DNA of 14,010 bases from JBBQXY01 sp051004815. GTDB lineage: Bacteria; Chloroflexota; Ktedonobacteria; Ktedonobacterales; Ktedonobacteraceae. The stretch spans positions 1 through 14,010 of the forward strand of contig JBPCJY010000155.1 of the NCBI GenBank assembly GCA_051004815.1, in the 5' to 3' direction. The number at the start of each line of letters is the position of its first letter. The stretch's first letter is position 1. The notes beneath the pieces are model-generated. The model was given only the letters and a program-made list of their open reading frames with translations. It did not search any database and had not been told where the DNA came from. Position numbers and translations under genes: made by a program. Positions 8,701 through 14,010 of the stretch are shown here, piece after piece.

Positions 8701-8949
8701 GTACGTGCTGAGTTCCGCCCCATTGCGTAAGCTCAATCCAACCGACACTGTTACCTGTTGATCAGTACTTGCAGGCCCAATCACGCGGCTGCGATTGGTA
8801 AATTTCGCGATAGTGCTCGCCAAAGGGAGCCGCCCACTTGCCGGAGTCGCATGAGTAAAGGGGGATAAATACGCCCACAGGGCCGTTCCTATAATAATTA
8901 TGCCCAGCAGTGGTACCAAAATTACTGGATACACAGTACGAAGCTTCAT
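5740..8949 (-). CDS. Sedolisin-family (S53) serine-carboxyl protease with four C-terminal FAEGY-type repeats
   Basis: An exported peptidase of 1069 residues, probably acid-active like characterised S53 enzymes. A hydrophobic segment (7-27) acts as signal or anchor. Residues about 58-195 match the pro-kumamolisin activation domain (SPLYHHYLNAETFDALFAP, 92-110). In the catalytic domain (about 230-610), VAEVELDMEM supplies Glu305 and Asp309, SGDLGATG supplies the oxyanion Asp391, and GGTSAAAP supplies nucleophile Ser515; all four key residues are present. HDIVPVQG (Asp565) and MYDLATGLG (Asp592) mark the usual C-terminal calcium-site region. The tail (about 626-1069) has four repeats of about 111 residues, with FAEG-like motifs at 629, 741 (degenerate, FADV), 851 and 962, each ending near ERPMYF and GGTDVVG. 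They are probably beta domains for surface or substrate binding. GAGAGG (8958-8963) precedes the ATG by 8 bases. Confidence 0.88.
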   Translation of the reverse strand: MKLRTVYPVILVPLLGIIIIGTALWAYLSPFTHATPASGRLPLASTIAKFTNRSRVIGPASTDQQVTVSVGLSLRNGAELSTYIQQITTPGSPLYHHYLNAETFDALFAPLPSNEAAMVDYLRSQGLTVTATYPNHLMVDARGTVAQAEQAFQVHINDYQDALGLRFFANDAAPSLPTPLAAVVTSVTGLDNLAQYKRVPPSHGQKKPALATKKAANLAITCPTPGAATVPTSYTPSQIATAYDFNQLYGQSNLGEGQTVGLLEFDGYSPNDIALYTSCFGGKNTAIQSIPIDGFNGVAGANVAEVELDMEMVLGLAPRLATLRVYEAANNSLAAYNDAWARILSDRTPVVSTSWVFCEQGAGIANELQQENIFFQTAAAQGQTILAASGDLGATGCYNPRTGANTNPAVDDPASQPYVTGVGGTTLHINADGSYQAEQVWNDRTLKDGASGGGVSQVWSMPSWQQGPGVANAYTTGYREVPDVSINADPETGYDVFCSVGACAGGGWRVIGGTSAAAPVWAAMVALANEASLKANGYLLGFLNPSLYGISHGLAGTSYASAFHDIVPVQGAVNNNDYVGNGGSYPTASMYDLATGLGSFQAANLTQSLLTLSLGGLTRTTATSKTWYFAEGYVGGSFQEYLTLENPDTHLAAQVQVQYLYATGTGPTFVHSVPPQSRSTIDVNVELHNPTTAGGRAVSMIVTSLNGVGIVAERPMYFSFNGINSGTDALGATQLGQDFYFADVESQRNYSSFITILNPPGGKSANVTVSYFAMGKQIGTTTIVVPPGKRGTTTPMGIGINQTSALHVHADVPVMVERPTYFSTSRSNISGPVTGANTVVGTSALTQRWLFAEGYTGANFHEYLVLANFDSSATANVTINLEYSNGATNPVTVTVAPQSQYFFDVNRASAAFVQGTAAVSADVSSDIPIVAQRQEYFRYTPTISGGTDVIGQAGSAKASYSFAEGYTGSGFSEYLTLQNPNTASEDVVVRVYLGNSITKEQVVTVAAQTRVTIDINAIVLPIVQAVPRAGSSVAVAVQAVSGTIVVERPMYFNYHNVAQGGTDVVGFAG

Positions 8950-9087
8950 ACAAATAACCTCTCACCCGCAAACAACATACGCCGCAATACACGCCTTACG
9001 CAACACCTCATAAAAATAAGCTGAGATTGCTCTATTTATTCTGAACGTCACTTCTCAGCCTTTCCGCGCATTTTTGTTGTTTGTTTA

Positions 9088-9146
9088 GTATGGAGCACAA
9101 CAATGCACGGTCGCCAATGGCGACCGTGCATTGTTGTGCTCCATAC
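9088..9146. repeat. 59-bp perfect palindrome (29-bp arms, one central base)
   Basis: The left arm 9088-9116 (begins GTATGGAGCACAACAATG) is the exact reverse complement of the right arm 9118-9146, with a single A at 9117 between them. The next pair outward (A and A) breaks the symmetry. As RNA it would fold into a 28-bp stem with an AAT loop. There is no U-run after it in either direction, and it lies between two 5' ends, so an ordinary terminator is unlikely. A small palindromic mobile or repeat element, a cruciform, or a regulatory site are possible. Confidence 0.95.
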
Positions 9147-9161
9147 ACATAGATGAGAGAA

Positions 9162-9195
9162 TGGCTCTTGCCAGCACCTCTCAATTGGCTCTTGC
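9162..9195 (+). repeat. Pair of 10-bp direct repeats, possible operator
   Basis: TGGCTCTTGC occurs at 9162-9171 and 9186-9195, 24 bases start to start. The second copy overlaps the -35 box of the candidate transporter promoter. The placement would suit binding of a repressor or activator, but no regulator gene is adjacent. Confidence 0.45.
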
Positions 9196-9220
9196 AATTA
9201 CCAATCGTTTCTGAGAAAAT
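9192..9220 (+). promoter_or_regulatory. Candidate promoter for the EamA transporter
   Basis: TTGCAA (9192-9197) and GAAAAT (9215-9220) are 17 bases apart, each matching 4 of 6 consensus bases. TG at 9212-9213 adds an extended -10 element. Transcription would begin near 9227, leaving a leader of about 65 bases. Confidence 0.35.
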
Positions 9221-9292
9221 AGCCCTCTAAGCCTTCTTGCCGAGGGCAATGTAGCCAAACCAGAGCAATCAGCTTCTTTCAAGGACATCAGC

Positions 9293-10132
9293 ATGAGCCA
9301 CACCCTTGCCACCGTCGTTTTTGGCCTTGCCGCCTCCCTTTTTTGGGGCAGTGGCGATTTCAATGGTGGACTCGCCTCCCGCCGCTCCAACGCCTCAAGC
9401 GTTGTGATAGCCGCCTATGCCATTGGCTTTGTGTTGCTCGTCGCGCTGGCACTGCTCTGGAGAGAACCGTTCCCTTCCATGATCGACATTATGTGGGGCG
9501 GAGTGGCCGGACTCGCGGGAGCTATCGGGCTGATTTCCTTCTACTCCGCACTCTCCATTGGACGTATGGGCATTGCCGCGCCCGTTTCCGCCATCCTAAC
9601 GGCCTCTCTCCCCGTCCTCTTCAGTCTATTCACCGCGGGTCTGCCCACCTGGCTCCAACTGGGCGGCTTCATCCTCGCCCTCGTTGCGATAGGGCTGATC
9701 TCCCGCCCCGAACGAGCAAAAGGGCGTCCAGAAGGACTCGGACTGGCAATGTTGGCCGGTTGTGGTTTTGGCTGCTTCTTCATCCTCATCAGTCGCGTGA
9801 CCCCCACTTCGACCTTCTGGCCCCTGGCGATGGCCCGCTTCACCGCTGTCCTCTTTTTGCTGGCCATGACGCTGCTTCGGCGCGAGCCAACACTGCCAAA
9901 GATGAAAGTCGCGCCTTTCGTAGTGCTCGCAGGAGTCCTGGATGCCATCGGCAACGCATTTTTCGTGCTCGCCACCCATAACGGCCGCCTCGATATCGCC
10001 GCCGTTCTCTCTTCCCTCTACCCCGCCGCAACCGTACTACTGGCAGCTCTCGTCCTGCGAGAGCGTGTGACACGCATCCAGGGCATCGGTATCCTGATAG
10101 CTCTGATAGCCGTCCCGCTGATCTCAGTGTAA
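9293..10132 (+). CDS. EamA/DMT-superfamily transporter, ten-helix type
   Basis: An inner-membrane permease of the drug/metabolite transporter superfamily; the substrate cannot be deduced. The 279 residues contain ten hydrophobic segments arranged as two EamA repeats (about 5-137 and 148-277). YSALSIGRMGIAAPVSAI (84-101) closes the core of the first repeat. ATHNGRLDIAAVLSSLYP (227-244), followed by LRERVTRIQGIGILI (255-269), forms the characteristic end of the second, with the conserved Glu257 after helix 9. The length is near the family norm of 280-300. AAGGA (9281-9285) lies seven bases before the ATG. It is transcribed alone, divergent from the protease and convergent with the response regulator. 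Confidence 0.88.
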   Translation: MSHTLATVVFGLAASLFWGSGDFNGGLASRRSNASSVVIAAYAIGFVLLVALALLWREPFPSMIDIMWGGVAGLAGAIGLISFYSALSIGRMGIAAPVSAILTASLPVLFSLFTAGLPTWLQLGGFILALVAIGLISRPERAKGRPEGLGLAMLAGCGFGCFFILISRVTPTSTFWPLAMARFTAVLFLLAMTLLRREPTLPKMKVAPFVVLAGVLDAIGNAFFVLATHNGRLDIAAVLSSLYPAATVLLAALVLRERVTRIQGIGILIALIAVPLISV

Positions 10133-10142
10133 ACGAAGGGAA

Positions 10143-10247
10143 ATGATCAAGAGAGTGCTGAAACGGCACGATGTGGGGAACATAGGCGTGGAAATTGTAA
10201 CCATCAATAACAAGCAAATGTTGCTCTACGAACAGAAAAATAAATAA
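10143..10247 (+). CDS. Possible 34-residue small protein
   Basis: An uninterrupted 34-codon frame begins 10 bases after the transporter stop and nearly fills the gap to the convergent gene. Its product begins MIKRVLKRHDVGNIGVEIV and ends in QMLLYEQKNK: a basic N-terminus followed by a short hydrophobic/amphipathic part. GAAGGG (10135-10140) is only 2 bases from the ATG, closer than usual. It could be a chance frame or the remnant of a larger gene; I recognise no family. Confidence 0.2.
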   Translation: MIKRVLKRHDVGNIGVEIVTINNKQMLLYEQKNK

Positions 10248-10275
10248 ATAGCCTCTATCAAGCCAGCGAAGAGGC
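10236..10275 (-). terminator. Rho-independent terminator of the response-regulator transcript
   Basis: On the minus strand GCCTCT (10275-10270) pairs with AGAGGC (10256-10251) around a 13-base loop, followed by the U-rich run TATTTATTTATTTTT (10250-10236). The stop codon of the response regulator lies in the loop. The six-pair stem is short, so the terminator may be weak. Confidence 0.55.
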
Positions 10276-10677
10276 AGTCAGTTGGTGTACCACGTCTAAC
10301 AACTCACGCACATGGAACGGCTTCAGGATCACACAATTGACCCCCAATGTGACGGCATCGGGACCGCCAGTCCCAGCGGTAATCACGACAATGGAGGGCA
10401 ATGGGCGTGCCGCCTCCCATTGATCGTGGAGTCGCGCCAGAAACTCTTGACCATCCATCCCCGGCATAGCCAGATCGAGCAAAATAACATCGGGGTAGCG
10501 ACTCTCACGCGAGGCATTATCCATCCAGGCTAATGCCTCGTGTCCTTCTGCCGCCTCCGCTGGCTCGTAACCGTCCAGTTCCAATGCCCAGGAGACCATA
10601 TCCCGAATAGCGGGATTATCGTCCACCACCAATACGATGGGTGTATTTTCTGCAAGATAATTACTTGTCTGGCTCAT
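10258..10677 (-). CDS. Stand-alone response-regulator receiver protein
   Basis: A CheY-like cytosolic phosphoreceiver of 139 residues without an output domain. VLVVDDN gives the acidic pair Asp19-Asp20, VILLDLAMPGMDG gives the phosphoacceptor Asp68, VVITAG gives the switch Thr100, and LKPF gives Lys119 with its conserved Pro. All residues needed for phosphorylation are present. It probably acts by protein-protein contact, either as an intermediate in a phosphorelay or on another regulator. No histidine kinase is in the window, so its partner is unknown. AAAGGGG lies just upstream of the ATG. It follows the hydrolase gene by 82 bp on the same strand, so it may share that transcript or have its own promoter. 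Confidence 0.9.
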   Translation of the reverse strand: MSQTSNYLAENTPIVLVVDDNPAIRDMVSWALELDGYEPAEAAEGHEALAWMDNASRESRYPDVILLDLAMPGMDGQEFLARLHDQWEAARPLPSIVVITAGTGGPDAVTLGVNCVILKPFHVRELLDVVHQLTASSLA

Positions 10678-10759
10678 TATCCCCTTTCTATATTACCATC
10701 GACATATTGATGAACTTTCTTTATACTTCATAATCTGGTTCTCACTGCGCTGTATTTTT

Positions 10760-11557
10760 TTATACTATTTCCCGTAAAAAGCCGCTTACCGCTTGCATGA
10801 AGGCTTCAGGTTGCTCCACATTAGAAAGATGTCCGGCCAATGGGATGATCGCAAATTGCGCGTTCGGAATATTCGTCGCGTAGTCTCGCGCTACCTCTGG
10901 TAGTATCAAAGCATCCTGCTCACCAACAACGACCAGCGTTGGACATGTAATCCCCGTTAGAAGATCTGTTGTATCGGCCCGTAAAGCCATGCCACGCGAA
11001 GCCGCCGCGATCCCTTGTGGTGTTGCCGCCGCGATCATTTGCCGGATACGCGCCTCTACCTCTGGATGATGTTGCTGTGTGTATGCCGCGAGCAATTTCG
11101 GCACCTGTAGATCAGCTATCGCCTCCGTTCCCTGGGATTCAGCTATCCGCGCCACGTTTTCACGGTTCGCCTTTGCCTCAGCGGTATCCGCACCTGGACG
11201 CGTATCAGCCAGGATCAATCCTTTGACCCGCTGGGAATATTTGCGCAAGAAAGCAAACGCCACGTACCCACCCATGGAAAGTCCACACAGTACAGCATCG
11301 TGCATCCCCAACATATCCATCAAACCAGCAACATCATCGGCCAATGTTTCCATCGTCGAAATACCCGTTGGCATATCGCTTTCTCCAAAGCCGCGCCAAT
11401 CCAGGGAAACCAGTCGATAACGCTCCTCCGCGAGCAGCGTTATCAACTCGCCGCTCCACATGCTTTTATTGAGCGGAAACGCATGCAAAAACAGCACAGG
11501 TTGCCCTATGCCATGATCGTCATACGCGAGATTGATCTGGTTGACAGCTGCTCTCAT
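10760..11557 (-). CDS. Alpha/beta hydrolase fold protein
   Basis: A cytosolic hydrolase of 265 residues. LHAFPLNKSMW (24-34) forms the oxyanion-hole loop, GLSMGG (92-97) is the nucleophile elbow with Ser94, GEQDALI (212-218) supplies Asp215, and AGHLSNVEQPEAF (241-253) supplies His243. The complete catalytic triad and length match the 3-oxoadipate enol-lactonase/esterase branch of the family, but the substrate is not predictable. Its ATG lies 3 bases after the lipA stop, and AGGTGAG at the end of lipA (11564-11570) serves as the Shine-Dalgarno six bases upstream, so it is translated together with lipA. That context hints at a role near lipoate or acyl-lipoyl chemistry, which is inference only. 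Confidence 0.87.
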   Translation of the reverse strand: MRAAVNQINLAYDDHGIGQPVLFLHAFPLNKSMWSGELITLLAEERYRLVSLDWRGFGESDMPTGISTMETLADDVAGLMDMLGMHDAVLCGLSMGGYVAFAFLRKYSQRVKGLILADTRPGADTAEAKANRENVARIAESQGTEAIADLQVPKLLAAYTQQHHPEVEARIRQMIAAATPQGIAAASRGMALRADTTDLLTGITCPTLVVVGEQDALILPEVARDYATNIPNAQFAIIPLAGHLSNVEQPEAFMQAVSGFLREIV

Positions 11558-11560
11558 GGC

Positions 11561-12445
11561 TTACTCACCTGCCACGCTCATGGCTCCGTCAGCCTGTTCA
11601 TGGGCATGATATGAACTGCGCACAAATGGGCCAGATTCCACATGGCGGAAGCCCATCTTTTTGCCCTCGGCCTTCAAAGTGGCAAATTCTTCCAATGGCA
11701 CATAGCGTTGAATGGGCAGATGATTGAAAGAAGGACGGAGATATTGCCCAATAGTCAGGATATCCACGTCATGCTCATGCATATCATGCATCACCTCAAT
11801 AATCTCATCCCACGTTTCACCCAGCCCCAGCATAAAGCCCGATTTAGTACGCGCAGCAGGATTCATCTCTTTCGCCCATTTCAAGACCTGGAGCGAACGT
11901 TTGTAGACCGCCTGCGGTCGCACCTGTTTATAGAGTCTTGGCATGGTCTCCACGTTATGATTATAGATATCAGGCTTCGCATCTATGACAACCTTCAAGG
12001 CATCGTACGTTCCCTTAAAATCAGGGGTCAGCACCTCCACCTTACACTCAGGGTTCATACGACGAATCCAGCGAATCGTGGCTGCGAAAACAGCCGCTCC
12101 ACCGTCTTTCAATTCGTCGCGGTTGACCGAGGTTACTACCGCGTGGCGTAAACCCATCTTCTGCACAGCTTCAGCAACCCGTTTTGGCTCTTCCCAATCC
12201 AGACCTATCGGGCGTCCCGTCTCCACAGCACAGAAACCACAACTGCGTGTGCAGACGCGCCCCAGGATCATAAAGGTGGCCGTTTTATGCCCCCAGCACT
12301 CGCCAATATTCGGGCAACGCGCCTCCTCGCACACCGTATGCAGTGCTTTGCTGCGCATGAGTTGCTTTAAATTATCGTAATTTTCACCCTTTGGCGGTCT
12401 CACCCGTAACCATTCAGGACGCCGCTCTGGAATGATGGTCGTCAT
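11561..12445 (-). CDS. lipA: Lipoyl synthase
   Basis: A radical SAM enzyme that inserts two sulfur atoms at C6 and C8 of the protein-bound octanoyl group to make lipoyl. CEEARCPNIGEC gives the auxiliary-cluster cysteines 39, 44 and 50 (C-x4-C-x5-C). CTRSCGFC gives the radical SAM cluster cysteines 65, 69 and 72 (C-x3-C-x2-C). RSSYHA (276-281) contains the conserved C-terminal serine that ligates the auxiliary cluster. Its 294 residues are normal for the family. AAGGAA lies upstream of the ATG. The gene starts 11 bases after the E2 stop and is followed after 3 bases by the hydrolase. E2 carries the lipoyl lysine that this enzyme modifies, which explains the order. No octanoyltransferase (lipB) or lipoate ligase gene is in the window. 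Confidence 0.97.
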   Translation of the reverse strand: MTTIIPERRPEWLRVRPPKGENYDNLKQLMRSKALHTVCEEARCPNIGECWGHKTATFMILGRVCTRSCGFCAVETGRPIGLDWEEPKRVAEAVQKMGLRHAVVTSVNRDELKDGGAAVFAATIRWIRRMNPECKVEVLTPDFKGTYDALKVVIDAKPDIYNHNVETMPRLYKQVRPQAVYKRSLQVLKWAKEMNPAARTKSGFMLGLGETWDEIIEVMHDMHEHDVDILTIGQYLRPSFNHLPIQRYVPLEEFATLKAEGKKMGFRHVESGPFVRSSYHAHEQADGAMSVAGE

Positions 12446-12456
12446 AATCTGTTTCC

Positions 12457-13806
12457 TTAATATACGTCTATCTCGCGTCCATAACTCTGCAATTTGGTAC
12501 GCACGGCCTGTAGGAAACCGCCCGCACCCGCACCATCCAGGATGCGATGATCAAAAGAGAGGCACAGATACATCATAGAGCGTACCGCGATAGCATCATC
12601 CTCGATCACAACTGGTCGCTTCACCACAGAATCCATGCTCAAGATACCCGCGTGTGGCTGATTAATAATCGGTACTGAGATAATTGTACCAAAAGTTCCC
12701 GGATTATTCACCACAAACGTGCTATTCTGCATATCCTGGAGGGTTAGCTTATTCGCTCGCGCCCGTTGCGCAACAGCCGCGATCTGCTTTGCTAAACCAG
12801 CCAATGTAAATTGATCCGCGTCGTAGAGCGTCGGCACAACTAACCCGGCATCGGTAGCCACCGCCATACCAAGATTGATGCGCCTCTTCACAATGATCTT
12901 GTTATCTTCCGTCCAGCTTGAATTCATCATGGGGAACTTGCGAATCCCTTCACAGACCGCCTTCATCACAAATGGCACGTAGCTAATACCATAACCCTCG
13001 CGCTGCTTGAACGCCGCTTTGTTCTTTTCCAACCACTTCGCGATGTTGGTCATATCGACCTCTACCACCGTTGTTGCATGCGGCGACGTGCGTTTGCTGC
13101 GCACCATATGTTCCGCGATAGCCAGCCGCATCCGACTCGGCGTCACCAATTCTTCGTCTGGCCCCATCGCTGTCGTCTGAACCGGTTCTGCCTTCGGAAC
13201 GACAGGTGCTGGTGCTGTTGGTGCTGGCGTAATCGGTTGTGCCTCCGCCGTCCTTGACGCTACGGCAACGGGGGCCGCTTGCCGTTGGGCTACATAGGCG
13301 AGGATGTCTTCTTTGCGTACACGCCCGCCTGTCCCTGTCCCCGCGATATCATTCAGGTCAACATCATGCTCCCGCGCCATGCGACGCGCCAATGGCGAAA
13401 TGCGCTGCCGATCTTCCTCGTCCTGCCGCGCCGGAGCCACCTTCGCCCCATTGCCTGCACTATTGCTACTCGGCTCCATCACCGGCGTAGCCGCCTGTGC
13501 CACCGTTTTTACCGGAGCCGCATCCGGCCCAGGCGCGGCCTGCGCCGGAGGGGCGTCCGACACATCCGCGTCCTCCTCGATCAGCGCGATATCCACCCCA
13601 ACGGCAACCGTCTCATCGGGCTGCACCAATATCTTCGTCAATCGTCCCGCGACGGGCGACGGCAATTCAGCATTGATTTTATCGGTAATAATCTCTGCCA
13701 GCGATTCGTCTCTCTCGATCCAATCGCCCTCTTTCTTCAGCCAGGAACCTACTGTCCCCTCGGCTACCGACTCCCCTAAACGTGGCATCTTAACCGGCGT
13801 TGGCAT
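12457..13806 (-). CDS. Dihydrolipoamide acyltransferase (E2) of a 2-oxoacid dehydrogenase complex
   Basis: The core acyltransferase of a pyruvate, branched-chain or 2-oxoglutarate dehydrogenase complex: it passes the acyl group from lipoyl-lysine to CoA. From the chosen start (449 residues) there is one lipoyl domain (2-78) with Lys43 in TDKINAE. A linker rich in Ala and Pro runs from about 80 to 130. The E1/E3-binding domain follows at 135-172 (ISPLARRMAREHDVDLNDI). After a second Ala/Pro linker comes the catalytic domain (220-449), with SFDHRILDG giving His420 and Asp424. FVVNNPGTFGT and KRPVVIEDD resemble branched-chain (BkdB-like) E2s, but I do not assign the substrate. I chose ATG 13806 because AAAGGAG (13814-13820) is seven bases upstream and homology begins MPTPVKMPRLGES. 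A start at 13842 would add 12 unrelated residues. Confidence 0.93.
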   Translation of the reverse strand: MPTPVKMPRLGESVAEGTVGSWLKKEGDWIERDESLAEIITDKINAELPSPVAGRLTKILVQPDETVAVGVDIALIEEDADVSDAPPAQAAPGPDAAPVKTVAQAATPVMEPSSNSAGNGAKVAPARQDEEDRQRISPLARRMAREHDVDLNDIAGTGTGGRVRKEDILAYVAQRQAAPVAVASRTAEAQPITPAPTAPAPVVPKAEPVQTTAMGPDEELVTPSRMRLAIAEHMVRSKRTSPHATTVVEVDMTNIAKWLEKNKAAFKQREGYGISYVPFVMKAVCEGIRKFPMMNSSWTEDNKIIVKRRINLGMAVATDAGLVVPTLYDADQFTLAGLAKQIAAVAQRARANKLTLQDMQNSTFVVNNPGTFGTIISVPIINQPHAGILSMDSVVKRPVVIEDDAIAVRSMMYLCLSFDHRILDGAGAGGFLQAVRTKLQSYGREIDVY

Positions 13807-13813
13807 GTACGAA

Positions 13814-13820
13814 CTCCTTT
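13814..13820 (-). promoter_or_regulatory. Ribosome-binding site that fixes the E2 start
   Basis: AAAGGAG on the minus strand, seven bases before the ATG at 13806. It lies within the coding part of the longer frame that begins at 13842, which therefore is unlikely to be used. Confidence 0.75.
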
Positions 13821-13859
13821 GTACTACATTTAGAACTTTCAAGAAATACCCTGGCTAGC

Positions 13860-13946
13860 GGTGTAGGGACCGGTTTACTGCGCCCCACAGGCATTAAATT
13901 AAGCACCAGTGCGCGGTTTCCAGGGCGACCGCAAGGGTCGCCCCTC
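13860..13946. repeat. Dispersed non-coding repeat element with internal hairpin
   Basis: GGGCGACC (13923-13930) and GGTCGCCC (13936-13943) form a perfect 8-bp stem with a GCAAG loop. The core 13920-13938 is the inverted match (18 of 19) of 64-82. The left border GTAGGGACCGG roughly mirrors the right border GGTCGCCCCTCC, as in a small element with imperfect terminal inverted repeats. I recall similar GTAGGGACCGG...GGTCGCCCCT strings as frequent in Ktedonobacteria genomes; the exact borders are uncertain. It lies upstream of the E2 gene and no gene is seen from here to the window edge. Confidence 0.5.
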
Positions 13947-14010
13947 CCCTCTCCGAGTGGCCTTTCCCTGTGCAAAGCGGATCTGTGAGACACCTCGTGT
14001 ATAGTAGGGG

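Larger units (their letters stand above)
8950..9292. other. Divergent intergenic region (343 bp)
   Basis: This gap separates the 5' ends of the protease gene (minus) and the transporter gene (plus). It contains a 59-bp palindrome, a 10-bp direct repeat pair and a candidate promoter for the transporter, each listed separately. On the minus strand TTGCGT and TATGTT, about 18 bases apart between the palindrome and the protease start, are a weak candidate promoter for the protease. No reading frame with a credible ribosome-binding site was seen. Confidence 0.6.

Noticed and set aside
9088..9146. The palindrome as an intrinsic terminator
   Set aside because: Both neighbouring genes point away from it, and neither strand has a U-run after the hairpin.
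9541..9975. 144-codon minus-strand frame opposite the transporter
   Set aside because: It is an antisense shadow of membrane-helix codons, with an Arg/Lys/Pro-rich product and no recognisable domain.
10678..10759. Terminator after the hydrolase gene (GTAT...ATAC around an A-run) or promoter for the response regulator (TGGTAATAT)
   Set aside because: The small stem has only four pairs and no U-run. The -10-like box would start transcription inside the ribosome-binding site.
11642..12151. 169-codon plus-strand frame opposite lipA
   Set aside because: It is antisense to the conserved radical SAM gene, and no Shine-Dalgarno or family similarity is seen.
13279..13858. Two plus-strand frames of 166 and 184 codons opposite the E2 gene
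   Set aside because: They are antisense to the lipoyl domain and linkers of a well-supported E2. The long frames follow from the GC-rich Ala/Pro linker codons.
13997..14010. TATACA-like -10 box on the minus strand at the right edge
   Set aside because: Its -35 region is outside the window and it lies about 190 bases from the E2 start, so it cannot be judged.

Overview
The window looks like the chromosome of a Chloroflexota bacterium, most likely a Ktedonobacteria-type soil organism. This is inferred from gene style and repeats; no search was run. The signs are large exported beta-rich proteins with Thr/Ser/Pro linkers, a sedolisin protease with FAEGY-type C-terminal repeats, an E2-lipA operon, and dispersed non-coding repeats built around GGTCGCCC and ATTCTTCGCTGCGCTCAGAAT.

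Left part (1-8949), mostly exported proteins. Position 1-82 holds remnants of two dispersed repeats. Then come a membrane-anchored clan GH-A-like glycosidase (145-1272, +) and a class I SAM-dependent methyltransferase (best start TTG 1365, end 2132, +). Converging on them is a 952-residue secreted protein (2158-5016, -) with a PQQ-like beta-propeller and C-terminal beta domains. Divergent from that gene is a small probable lipoprotein with an NTF2-like C-terminal domain (5155-5733, +). It meets, tail to tail and only 6 bp away, a 1069-residue sedolisin (S53) protease (5740-8949, -). Together these suggest extracellular degradation of polymers, but they are not one operon.

Middle (8950-10257). 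A 343-bp divergent intergenic region carries the most striking non-coding structure of the window: a 59-bp perfect palindrome (9088-9146). A pair of 10-bp direct repeats follows, overlapping a candidate promoter for an EamA/DMT-family transporter (9293-10132, +). The 125-bp gap after the transporter contains an unproven 34-codon ORF and a terminator that serves the opposite strand.

Right part (10258-14010, all minus strand), reading from the right: a dihydrolipoamide acyltransferase E2 (13806-12457), lipoyl synthase lipA (12445-11561), an alpha/beta hydrolase translationally coupled to lipA (11557-10760), and, after 82 bp, a stand-alone response-regulator receiver (10677-10258) ending in a Rho-independent terminator. 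LipA inserts the sulfurs into the lipoyl group carried by E2, so the first two genes form a coherent lipoate-dependent 2-oxoacid dehydrogenase unit; E1 and E3 genes are not in the window. The right edge holds a dispersed repeat whose core matches, inverted, the sequence at 64-82.

No CRISPR array, tRNA, rRNA, transposase or phage gene was seen. I did not find a clearly new biological system. The best leads are the 59-bp palindrome, the sedolisin with its four-repeat tail, the compact anchored glycosidase and the lipA-coupled hydrolase.
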